Below are positions 1-6,700 of a stretch of DNA of 12,762 bases, one piece after another (position 1 is the stretch's first letter; each line of letters begins with the position of its first letter). Under the pieces are notes generated by a model. The model searched no databases and was not told where the DNA came from. It saw only the letters and a list, made by a program, of their open reading frames with translations. The position numbers and the translations under genes were made by a program. Origin of the DNA: WTAW01 sp050124775 (GTDB lineage Bacteria; Acidobacteriota; Aminicenantia; Aminicenantales; Aminicenantaceae). The stretch covers positions 1 to 12,762 of the forward strand of contig JASFEP010000092.1 of assembly GCA_050124775.1 (NCBI GenBank). The letters run 5' to 3'.

Positions 1-690
1 GAGGACCTCTATCGGAGCCAGAGTGCCCACTTCGACTTCTCTCTTGTTTTTCGCCAGCAGGTCTTGAGCCAGCTTCAAAGACTGCTGCATGACTTCGAGA
101 TTGGCAATGGAATAGGCAAGAAATAAATAGGCTTCTTCGACATTGTAGACGGTTTCCATCAAAACGGACTGGAACCTGGCATCCGAGATCTCCACATTGT
201 TCTTGGCGACGATGATCTCCTTGCGGCTGTTTTTGAAGCCGAAATTTTTGAGAAGGGGCTGGGTGAAATTGAAAGTCAACCGACTGCCGTAAAGAGGGTT
301 GATGTACTGGAATTTTTCATTGGAATCGTTTTCGTAGGAATAGAGATTGATGTTGAAATTTCCTCCTGTCGGAATTTCCTGCTGGAATTGCGCTCGATAT
401 TCCTTATACGTAGCCGTAACGGAACCCGATCCTTCCAGCCATGAGATCGCGGGAGTATCCGTGTGCTGATTCCCATAAGCTAAGGAGAGCTGAGGCAGAA
501 ATTTCTCATTGGCTCTGGAAACGGACAGGTTGGAAAGCTCTGGATTCAGCACTTCAACAGCCACATTCAAATTGTTTCTCAATGCGATCTCAAGACACTC
601 TGAAAGAGATAAAGGGATCTCCTTTTCTTGTCCAGCAAGTCCGCTCGCCAACATTATTATGATCCAAAGACCCATCATCGATCTTTTCAT
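1..690 (-). CDS. TolC-family outer membrane efflux channel, partial (3' end beyond the window)
   Basis: The first 230 codons are visible; the rest lies left of position 1. The protein starts with a signal peptide (MKRSMMGLWIIIMLASGLAG, probable cleavage near residue 20). The mature start, with a segment like LSLSECLEIALRNNLNVAV, is typical of the first helix of TolC/OEP proteins, where a periplasmic tunnel helix leads into a beta strand. Further TolC-like hallmarks are LPQLSL, the strand-rich stretch around residues 85-130, and TQPLLKNFG followed by a long helix (about residues 145-230). The ATG is preceded by GGAGAG, a good ribosome binding site. It is the last visible gene of the adaptor-ATPase-ATPase-TolC operon, 72 bp after the second ATPase. 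By family knowledge it would form the outer membrane exit duct for the transporter. The substrate is unknown. Confidence 0.9.
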   Translation of the reverse strand, partial: MKRSMMGLWIIIMLASGLAGQEKEIPLSLSECLEIALRNNLNVAVEVLNPELSNLSVSRANEKFLPQLSLAYGNQHTDTPAISWLEGSGSVTATYKEYRAQFQQEIPTGGNFNINLYSYENDSNEKFQYINPLYGSRLTFNFTQPLLKNFGFKNSRKEIIVAKNNVEISDARFQSVLMETVYNVEEAYLFLAYSIANLEVMQQSLKLAQDLLAKNKREVEVGTLAPIEVL

Positions 691-762
691 GTTTCGCTCT
701 CCTTATTGATGGGGATCAAGTCATACAACCTGACGCTTTCTTTCAAGAAAATATCAACTGTG

Positions 763-1425
763 TTATTTCTGGATCCAACCATCCAAAAGATTTATCGTTT
801 TCCGGCCGTAAGACGCGTTCAGCTCCGAGTGTGTCACCTGAATGATCGTGGTTCCGTTATTATTCAATTCCTTGAACATCTCCATGATGTCTTTTCCTTC
901 GGCGCTGTTCAGGTTCCCCGTAGGTTCGTCAGCCAGTATGAGTTTTGGACTCGTTATGATGGCCCTGGCCACAGCAACCCTCTGCTGCTGACCACCTGAC
1001 AATTGATTGGGGAAGAGATCCTTTTTTGCAACGATCCCAAATTTATCCAAGGCATCACAGACCAGGCCCTTTCTTTCGGAACCTTTGACCTTTTTGTACA
1101 GAAGCGGCGTTTCTAGATTTTCATACACAGTGAGTTCATCGATCAGATGGTATGCCTGAAACACGAAACCGATATAGTTTTTATGGATATCCGAACGCTG
1201 TTTTTCACTCAATCTGTGAACTTCTTTATCATAAAACGTGTACTCTCCGCTCGATGGTGTATCCAGCATCCCGAGAATATGGAGGAGCGTGGATTTCCCC
1301 GCCCCAGAAGGCCCCATAACAGTCAGGAAATCTCCTTCCTCGACATCCAGATCGATATTCCGCAGGACATATGTTTTCACAAAACCCGTCGAATAGAATT
1401 TGGTGATATCTCTTAATTTAATCAT
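763..1425 (-). CDS. ABC transporter ATP-binding protein, MacB/LolD type (second ATPase of the pair)
   Basis: This 220-residue cytoplasmic nucleotide-binding subunit has Walker A GPSGAGKST (38-46), Q-loop FVFQ (87-90), signature LSGGQQQ (142-148), Walker B LILADEP with catalytic Glu167, and H-loop His199. The motif HLIDELTVYENLETPLLY after the Q-loop is typical of the MacB/LolD/FtsE-like group that powers export by mechanotransmission. The chosen ATG (MIKLRD) has GAGAGGGAGA upstream; a longer in-frame start 13 codons earlier lacks family similarity. It is collinear without gaps with the neighbouring ATPase (1534-2223) through the core, so the two are close paralogues. One difference stands out: the D-loop reads NLNS (Asn173) instead of the usual NLDS. 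It probably pairs with that ATPase and an FtsX/MacB-type permease not present in the window. Confidence 0.93.
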   Translation of the reverse strand: MIKLRDITKFYSTGFVKTYVLRNIDLDVEEGDFLTVMGPSGAGKSTLLHILGMLDTPSSGEYTFYDKEVHRLSEKQRSDIHKNYIGFVFQAYHLIDELTVYENLETPLLYKKVKGSERKGLVCDALDKFGIVAKKDLFPNQLSGGQQQRVAVARAIITSPKLILADEPTGNLNSAEGKDIMEMFKELNNNGTTIIQVTHSELNASYGRKTINLLDGWIQK

Positions 1426-1533
1426 AGGCGTCTCCCTCTCTGTCGCACATCCTGTCATGCCCAATAAAACTCAACCACGTAAGCCTTCAGATCGCCGACC
1501 CGAAGATTTACCTATCCTTCTCTACAGAAGCAA

Positions 1534-2223
1534 CTAGATCTTGAATTCCTTTTGTATATTCTCGGAAACGACATGGCCGTCGAACAAGTGAATGATGCGA
1601 TGGCTGTATTCGGCATAGGCGGGCGAGTGAGTGACCATAACGATCGTTGTGCCTTGTTCGTGCAAATCTCCCAACATCTTCATCACTTCTTCACCATGGG
1701 CGGAATCGAGATTACCGGTGGGCTCGTCTGCCAGGATGAGCTTCGGATGAGCGACAACGGCCCGGGCTACAGCGACACGCTGTTGCTGACCTCCTGAAAG
1801 CTGCTGGGGAAAATGATTCTTGCGAGCCATAATTTCCATCTGTTCAAGAGACTCTGAGACTCTCTTCTTTCGCTCTGCAGAAGAATAACCGAGATAAAGA
1901 AGGGGAAGCTCGACATTCTCGTAAACAGTCAGCTCATCGATGAGATTGAAGCTCTGGAAGACGAAACCGATGTTGTTTTTTCTCAGGTTCGCCCTTTGCC
2001 TTTCGGAATATTTAGATACTTCCTCATCAAAAAAGAAGTAACCGCCACCGGTAGGCTGATCGATCATGCCCAGCACATTCAACAACGTAGATTTTCCGCA
2101 CCCAGAGGGTCCCATAATAGCCACATACTCTCCCTCTTTCACTTCCAGGTTGATGTTGTTTAGAGCGGTTGTCTCTACCTCCTCGGTTGTGTAGATCTTG
2201 GTGAGATCTTTGGTTTTAATCAT
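1534..2223 (-). CDS. ABC transporter ATP-binding protein, MacB/LolD type (first ATPase of the pair)
   Basis: This 229-residue nucleotide-binding subunit has all consensus motifs: Walker A GPSGCGKST (38-46), Q-loop FVFQ, the family segment FNLIDELTVYENVELPLLY, signature LSGGQQQ, Walker B LILADEP with catalytic Glu, D-loop NLDS (Asp173) and H-loop VTHS (His199). The start ATG sits behind a strong AGGAGG site. It lies 95 bp after the adaptor gene and 108 bp before the second ATPase, so the operon genes are spaced rather than tightly packed. By family knowledge it hydrolyses ATP at the inner membrane to drive a MacB-like permease, commonly for peptides, lipoproteins or antibiotics. With the adjacent paralogue it could form a heterodimer, or each could serve its own permease; the sequence does not decide this. 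Confidence 0.94.
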   Translation of the reverse strand: MIKTKDLTKIYTTEEVETTALNNINLEVKEGEYVAIMGPSGCGKSTLLNVLGMIDQPTGGGYFFFDEEVSKYSERQRANLRKNNIGFVFQSFNLIDELTVYENVELPLLYLGYSSAERKKRVSESLEQMEIMARKNHFPQQLSGGQQQRVAVARAVVAHPKLILADEPTGNLDSAHGEEVMKMLGDLHEQGTTIVMVTHSPAYAEYSHRIIHLFDGHVVSENIQKEFKI

Positions 2224-2243
2224 GCTTTCCTCCTATCGAAATG

Positions 2244-2263
2244 GGCCAGAATGATCGCTGGCC
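2244..2263 (-). repeat. inverted repeat in the leader of the first ATPase gene
   Basis: GGCCAG and CTGGCC form perfect 6-bp arms around an 8-base loop, ending about 20 bases before the ATPase ATG and just upstream of its AGGAGG site. In the RNA it could form a small hairpin between the adaptor and ATPase cistrons. There is no U-run, so it is not a standard terminator. A role in mRNA processing or translation tuning is only a guess. Confidence 0.4.
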
Positions 2264-2278
2264 TTCGACTGACACACA

Positions 2279-2300
2279 ATTTATAATTATATGTATAAAT
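2279..2300. repeat. AT-rich inverted repeat downstream of the adaptor gene
   Basis: ATTTATA and TATAAAT form 7-bp perfect arms around 8 bases of AT-rich DNA, between the adaptor stop and the next hairpin. AT-rich dyads arise easily by chance, so this is recorded as structure without a function. Confidence 0.3.
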
Positions 2301-2318
2301 CATTTGCATAACCATTTT

Positions 2319-3578
2319 CTACTTCAGGACCAATCGTTCGTGATTGCCGAAGCTTTCATAAGACGATGTGATCACCTTTTCACCGGGTGCAAGGCCTTCC
2401 AGGACTTCATGAACATAAGCATTGGACATACCTAACCTTATAGGCCTTTTTGTGGCGATCTTTTCTGAATCATCCAGCACATAGACCCAATTTCCTCCTG
2501 TAGTCTGAAAAAATCCGCCCTTCGCGAGCAAGATGGCATCATCGGAGACATCTCCCATTTCAAGCCGAATATGAAGCGACATTCCCCTCCTTATCCCTGA
2601 AGGAGGTTCTTCCGGAAAGAGCATATCGATCTCGAATCTTCCATCGACGACTTCGAGATAGACTCTGTCGACAAAGAGATTGTATGTATTGCCAGCAAAA
2701 TCGAAGGTTCCCCCTCTTCCCTGTTCCACACGGGCGATATAATGTTCGTCCACAGGCACCCGGACTCTGAAGGCATCCATGACATCGATCTGTCCGATGC
2801 GCTGTCCTGGAGTCTTCGACTGTCCGATCTCCGCACTCAGAGCCGTGAGATGGCCGGAGATCGGTGCCCTGATCGTCAGATTCTCTTGTTTCTGTTTGAC
2901 GACTTCCAGATTTTCCTGCATACGCCGGAGGGAAGTTTCCAAGGCTTCTATCTGTGCCTCTCTGAATTTCAGTTCGTTGGTTTGACTCTCGATGGTGAGG
3001 GATCTGCGCTTCATCAAATATTCGTACTGATCTTTCGCCAGGTCAAACTCATGCTGGGAGATCAGATTATCCTTCATCAATTCCTGGTACCTTTCGTATG
3101 TGCGTTTCTGCTGCTGGAGTTGATTGTCTATATTCGCAAGTTCCTGACTGAGCGTGAGGCGGTACTGTTCCATCTGAAGTCGCGTGTTCCGTAAGTTATT
3201 GCTCTGTTGGAAGAGCTCGGCCTCTCGCCACATAATGTCGAGGAGAAGATTCGTATTGCCTAAACGAAGGATCTTATCTCCTTTTTTAACCACTGATCCA
3301 GCTTCCAAGTAGATATCTTCGACCCTCCCCCCTTCGACTGCGTCGAGATGGTACGTATCTATGGGCATTACTTCTCCGATGACGGGTATGAACTCCTGAA
3401 AGGCGCCTTTAGTGACTTCGGAGATCGTAATTCGTTCTTTTCTTACATTCAAAGATGATTTGCTGAACTGAAAAACAAAAACATAGATAACAAATAAAAC
3501 AAAAATTGCCACTGCCGAATAGGCTGCGATCCTCTTTGGTGGCCACTTTTTCTTCTCGATTTTACGGTCCATTCCCAT
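2319..3578 (-). CDS. periplasmic adaptor (membrane fusion) protein of a MacA/HlyD-like efflux system
   Basis: This 419-residue protein links an inner-membrane transporter to TolC. A short basic cytoplasmic tail is followed by one transmembrane anchor (about 17-36). Next come the first half of the lipoyl/biotinyl domain (about 75-106, with GGRVEDIYLEAGSVVKKGD), a long Gln/Glu/Arg-rich alpha hairpin (about 115-245), the second lipoyl half (TIRAPISGHLTALSAEIGQS) and beta-barrel and membrane-proximal domains to the end. The hairpin tip contains MKDNLISQHEFDLAK, resembling the RLS-type TolC-docking motif of MacA-like adaptors. The first ATG has GGGAG seven bases upstream; a second ATG two codons later is less well placed. 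It is the first gene of the operon, read from a predicted sigma-54 promoter. The lack of any RND pump and the presence of two ABC ATPases argue for an ABC-type tripartite system. Confidence 0.92.
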   Translation of the reverse strand: MGMDRKIEKKKWPPKRIAAYSAVAIFVLFVIYVFVFQFSKSSLNVRKERITISEVTKGAFQEFIPVIGEVMPIDTYHLDAVEGGRVEDIYLEAGSVVKKGDKILRLGNTNLLLDIMWREAELFQQSNNLRNTRLQMEQYRLTLSQELANIDNQLQQQKRTYERYQELMKDNLISQHEFDLAKDQYEYLMKRRSLTIESQTNELKFREAQIEALETSLRRMQENLEVVKQKQENLTIRAPISGHLTALSAEIGQSKTPGQRIGQIDVMDAFRVRVPVDEHYIARVEQGRGGTFDFAGNTYNLFVDRVYLEVVDGRFEIDMLFPEEPPSGIRRGMSLHIRLEMGDVSDDAILLAKGGFFQTTGGNWVYVLDDSEKIATKRPIRLGMSNAYVHEVLEGLAPGEKVITSSYESFGNHERLVLK

Positions 3579-3664
3579 TTTTATTCTCCCGAATCCGATG
3601 AGTGCTTCATCTCTAAATTCTGCATTCCTGCTCCTGTTTAAAACGATTCATCAATTCAGCTTTT

Positions 3665-3680
3665 TGCAATTATTATGCCA
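3665..3680 (-). promoter_or_regulatory. sigma-54 (-24/-12) promoter for the efflux operon
   Basis: Read on the minus strand the site is TGGCATAATAATTGCA, a full match to the known consensus TGGCAYR-N4-TTGCW with the required 10 bases between GG and GC. Transcription would start near 3654, giving a leader of about 75 bases before the adaptor ATG at 3578. The adjacent gene encodes a sigma-54 activator, which supports the call. Confidence 0.82.
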
Positions 3681-3755
3681 TATTCATCTGACGGACTATA
3701 AAGAATAAAGGTTGTCGGGTATTGCAAAAAAAAGTGTACGCTGGTATAACAAAAG

Positions 3756-3773
3756 GTGTCCGAAAACGGACAC
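3756..3773. promoter_or_regulatory. perfect palindrome, probable enhancer site of the sigma-54 response regulator
   Basis: GTGTCCG-AAAA-CGGACAC has perfect 7-bp arms and a 4-base centre. It lies about 110 bp upstream of the predicted minus-strand start site and about 145 bp upstream of the plus-strand one, the usual distance for NtrC-family enhancers. A Fis-type helix-turn-helix dimer, such as the one at the C terminus of the adjacent regulator, typically binds dyads of this size. The assignment to this regulator is inference from position. Confidence 0.7.
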
Positions 3774-3862
3774 TTTCCTCTAAACTCAATGAGGAACTAT
3801 GGCATTGATAAAATCAAAAATATTCGTTCATTTGCGATGCTCAATCTCAAAAAAAAAGAAAA

Positions 3863-3881
3863 GTGTATCGAAAGCGGACAC
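3863..3881. promoter_or_regulatory. imperfect second copy of the GTGT...GGACAC site, abutting the -24 box
   Basis: GTGTATCGAAAGCGGACAC repeats the arms of the upstream palindrome, with one extra base and a mismatch in the left arm. It ends one base before the -24 element of the plus-strand sigma-54 promoter. A regulator bound here would lie against RNA polymerase, so this copy might limit expression of the two-component genes. That role is inference. Confidence 0.5.
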
Positions 3882-3882
3882 A

Positions 3883-3898
3883 TGGCATGGATTTTGCA
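3883..3898 (+). promoter_or_regulatory. sigma-54 (-24/-12) promoter for the two-component operon
   Basis: TGGCATGGATTTTGCA matches the sigma-54 consensus TGGCAYR-N4-TTGCW at every fixed position, with GG and GC 10 bases apart. Transcription would begin near 3909, about 60 bases before the response regulator ATG. It implies autoregulation by the sigma-54 activator encoded just downstream. Confidence 0.82.
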
Positions 3899-3969
3899 TA
3901 AAACGTCGTGAAATGTTAGGTGAAAGCATCCCCTTAGTAGTGAAGACCTATTAATAAGGAATTAGACCC

Positions 3970-5346
3970 ATGAAAAAAAAGACAGGAAAAATACTGATCA
4001 TCGATGACGACGAAGACATTCTCCAAGCGGCCCGTTTGTTCCTGAAACAACATGCGGCGGTCGTGCATACGGAGAGCACCCCTAATTCCATCCCCGTTAT
4101 GCTCAAGAACGAAACCTACGATGTGATCTTCCTGGATATGAATTTTGCGAAGGGGGCTACGAGCGGCCAGGAGGGTTTCTTTTGGCTGGATAAAATATTG
4201 GAATTGGACCCTTCCGCTGTCGTCGTTCTTATTACGGCCTTCGGTGATGTGGGAATGGCGGTGCGTGCCATTAAAGAGGGGGCGACAGATTTTGTTCTCA
4301 AGCCCTGGCAAAATGAGCAATTCCTGGCCACTTTCACGGCGGCCATGAACCTGCGCCAATCCCGTATCGAGGCGAATAATCTTCGAACTCGACAGAAACA
4401 ATTGATTGCTGACCTGGACCAGCCTTTTCATGACTTCATCGGAAAAAGCAAAGCGATACAGGATGTCTTTGCCAGCATTAACAAGGTTGCCCAAACGGAT
4501 GCCAATGTTTTGATCCTCGGAGAGAACGGAACAGGGAAAGAGCTCGTTGCCCGTGCCCTGCACCGACAGTCTCCGAGAGCAGAAGAAGTCTTTATTTCTG
4601 TGGATATGGGAGCGCTGAGTGAAACACTCTTCGAGAGCGAATTGTTCGGACACGTTAAGGGCGCCTTCACGGATGCCAAAGAAAACCGGGCCGGCCGGTT
4701 CGAGGTCGCCTCCGGAGGAACGCTATTCCTTGACGAGATCGGCAATCTTCCCCTGACACTCCAGGCAAAACTCCTCGGTGTTATAGAAACGCGGACCGTG
4801 ACTCGCCTGGGATCGAATAAATCCACGCCTGTTGACGTGCGTCTTATCTGTGCTACGAATTTGCCCATTCATGAAATGGTCACGACCAACGAATTCAGGC
4901 AGGACCTTCTCTACCGGATCAACACCGTCGAAATTCAAATCCCGGCATTGCGCGAGCGCCCGGAGGATATCTCTCTCTTGGTGGATCATTTTTTAAAGGT
5001 CTATTCAAAGAAATACAATAAGCCCCAAAAGAGGATAAGCGCCGGGACGCTGAAAAAATTGGAGAAATACCACTGGCCGGGCAATGTCCGAGAACTTCAG
5101 CATGCTATCGAAAGAGCTGTCATTATGAGTGAAACGACCGTGCTTCAACCCTCGGATTTTCTCTTCCCTTCCCAGGAATCCAAAGACGAAGGGCTTGTGT
5201 TCGATACTTACAATCTCGAAGAAGTGGAAAAAGCGACTATTCGAAGAGTCCTAAGCCGACACGGAGGAAACATCAGCCAAGCGTCCAAAGAACTAGGATT
5301 ATCCCGAACATCACTCTATCGCAGGTTAGAAAAATATGGTCTATAG
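3970..5346 (+). CDS. sigma-54-dependent response regulator, NtrC family (REC-AAA+-Fis)
   Basis: This 458-residue cytoplasmic activator has three domains. The receiver (about 1-125) carries acidic residues Asp12-Asp14, phospho-acceptor Asp56, Thr89 and Lys111. The AAA+ sigma-54 interaction domain (about 155-390) has Walker A GENGTGKE (183-190), Walker B GGTLFLDEI (about 248-256) and a sigma-54 contact loop reading GAFTDA (230-235) rather than the classical GAFTGA. A Fis-type helix-turn-helix closes the protein (ISQASKELGLSRTSLYRRLE). The ATG follows TAAGGA at a 9-base spacing. The kinase gene overlaps its 3' end by 11 bp, so the two are co-translated. It probably activates both divergent sigma-54 promoters upstream of it, which would make it the regulator of the efflux operon and of itself. 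Confidence 0.95.
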   Translation: MKKKTGKILIIDDDEDILQAARLFLKQHAAVVHTESTPNSIPVMLKNETYDVIFLDMNFAKGATSGQEGFFWLDKILELDPSAVVVLITAFGDVGMAVRAIKEGATDFVLKPWQNEQFLATFTAAMNLRQSRIEANNLRTRQKQLIADLDQPFHDFIGKSKAIQDVFASINKVAQTDANVLILGENGTGKELVARALHRQSPRAEEVFISVDMGALSETLFESELFGHVKGAFTDAKENRAGRFEVASGGTLFLDEIGNLPLTLQAKLLGVIETRTVTRLGSNKSTPVDVRLICATNLPIHEMVTTNEFRQDLLYRINTVEIQIPALRERPEDISLLVDHFLKVYSKKYNKPQKRISAGTLKKLEKYHWPGNVRELQHAIERAVIMSETTVLQPSDFLFPSQESKDEGLVFDTYNLEEVEKATIRRVLSRHGGNISQASKELGLSRTSLYRRLEKYGL

Positions 5347-6691
5347 ACGGTTCCGAATAAACATCGCCACCAGAATTCTCGTACTGAGTGTGTTTCTGTG
5401 CATGTTTTTTTTCCTGCTATTCCGGACCGAACTCTTTGCCGCTCTGTTCATCACAGCAGTCTTGTCCGGGTACCAGGTCTACTCTTTGATCCGCTATGTC
5501 GAAACGACAAACAGAGATCTATCCCGGTTCTTCGAGACGATCAAATACGAAGATTTTGCACAGACCTTCAAAGACGACGGGCGGGGGAAATCTTTCTCCG
5601 AGTTGAGGACGGCATTCAACGATGTCTGTGATGCCTTCCGCAAAGCAAGATCAGAAAAAGAGCAACATTATCACTACCTGCAGACGGTTGTTCAACACAT
5701 CGGCGTAGGGCTCATCGCATTCCACAGAAATGGAGATGTCGAGCTCATCAACACGGCTGCGAAAAGGCTTCTAAAAGTCCCGAGGCTCAAAAATGTAAAA
5801 GCGTTGGAACCCTTCAGTAAAAACCTGGTCGAAAAGCTTATCAGTCTTCGGTCCAAAGAAAAATCCCTGGTTAAAGTCTATGATAATGGGGAACTTCTTT
5901 ACCTTGCTCTCTATGCCACGGAATTCAAGCTCGGCGGGGAGGATATTTCCCTTGTTTCTATCCAGAATATCCAGAGTGAATTGGAAAAAACAGAGATCGA
6001 GGCGTGGCAAAAGCTCATTCGCGTCCTCACCCATGAGATCATGAACTCCATAACGCCTATCTCCTCACTCGCTTCCACCATGTCAGAGCTGATGGGAGAG
6101 GACTCCTCGGGCTTCTCCTCAGAATCTGAATCCGATCAGGAGACTCTCGACGATATGCGCCAAGCGATCAAAACTATTCAAAAGAGAAGTCAGGGACTGC
6201 TTCACTTTGTCGATGCGTACAGGAATCTGACTCTTATTCCGCAGCCGAATTTCCAGATTTTCCCGCTCCAAGAGCTTTTCGATCGTGTCGTCAAGCTGAT
6301 GCAGGCAAACATCGAGGAGAAAGGCATCGACTTCAAGGCCGAAGTGGAGCCCAAAAGCCTTGAAATGACTGCTGACCCGGAACTCATCGAACAGGTTTTG
6401 ATCAACCTTCTGTTGAACGCCCTGCAGGCCCTGGATCAAAGCCAGGATCCTCAGATCCGGCTGGATGCACGACTGGATGATAGAGGGAGGATTCTCATTC
6501 AAGTCAAAGATAATGGGCCAGGAATATCCAAAGATAATCTGGATAAGATATTCATTCCCTTCTTCTCGACAAAGGATGGAGGTTCAGGCATCGGGTTGAG
6601 CTTTTCCCGCCAGATCATGCGTCTGCATAAGGGGACCATAAACGCTTATTCCATCCCGGATGAACAAACGACATTCACTCTCAGGTTTTAA
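5336..6691 (+). CDS. sensor histidine kinase, NtrY-like, with minimal extracytoplasmic part
   Basis: This 451-residue kinase phosphorylates the preceding response regulator. Two adjacent transmembrane helices (about 14-29 and 33-52) are joined by only three residues (Arg-Thr-Glu), so there is essentially no periplasmic sensor. A HAMP-like linker and a PAS-like region follow (around 110-215, with GVGLIAFHRNGDVELINTAA). The H-box is LTHEIMNSITPISS with phospho-acceptor His233. The C-terminal ATPase domain has the N-box INLLLNALQAL, G1 DNGPGI, F-box FFSTK and G2 GSGIGLSFSRQIM. The start overlaps the regulator gene by 11 bp and its ribosome site is weak (AGG ten bases upstream), consistent with translational coupling. 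Such loop-less two-helix kinases often receive signals inside the membrane or from a partner transporter; here that would be the divergent ABC system, by inference. Confidence 0.94.
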   Translation: MVYRRFRINIATRILVLSVFLCMFFFLLFRTELFAALFITAVLSGYQVYSLIRYVETTNRDLSRFFETIKYEDFAQTFKDDGRGKSFSELRTAFNDVCDAFRKARSEKEQHYHYLQTVVQHIGVGLIAFHRNGDVELINTAAKRLLKVPRLKNVKALEPFSKNLVEKLISLRSKEKSLVKVYDNGELLYLALYATEFKLGGEDISLVSIQNIQSELEKTEIEAWQKLIRVLTHEIMNSITPISSLASTMSELMGEDSSGFSSESESDQETLDDMRQAIKTIQKRSQGLLHFVDAYRNLTLIPQPNFQIFPLQELFDRVVKLMQANIEEKGIDFKAEVEPKSLEMTADPELIEQVLINLLLNALQALDQSQDPQIRLDARLDDRGRILIQVKDNGPGISKDNLDKIFIPFFSTKDGGSGIGLSFSRQIMRLHKGTINAYSIPDEQTTFTLRF

Positions 6692-6700
6692 AACTCCAAG

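Larger units (their letters stand above)
3579..3969. other. divergent control region between the efflux operon and the two-component genes
   Basis: This 391-bp non-coding region is AT-rich with several A-tracts. It holds a minus-strand sigma-54 promoter near its left side, a plus-strand sigma-54 promoter near its right side, a perfect GTGTCCG/CGGACAC palindrome between them, an imperfect copy next to the plus-strand promoter, and a further half-site AAAGTGTACG (3731-3740). No open reading frame of note or convincing sigma-70 promoter was seen. Confidence 0.8.

Noticed and set aside
1426..1464. Thirteen-codon N-terminal extension of the second ATPase
   Set aside because: The extension is not family-like, and the internal ATG at 1425 has a strong GAGAGGGAGA site and begins exactly where related ATPases begin.
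1426..1533. Sigma-54 promoter between the two ATPase genes
   Set aside because: A TGGGCATG...TGTGC stretch exists on the minus strand, but its GG to GC spacing is 13 rather than 10 bases.
3731..3750. Third regulator palindrome (GTGTACGCTGGTATAAC)
   Set aside because: Only the left half resembles the GTGTCCG arm; the right half does not match, so it was kept only as a half-site in the description of the control region.
3934..4653. Minus-strand reading frame (239 codons) over the response regulator
   Set aside because: The plus strand encodes a complete REC-AAA+-Fis protein; the antisense frame has no motifs or start signals.
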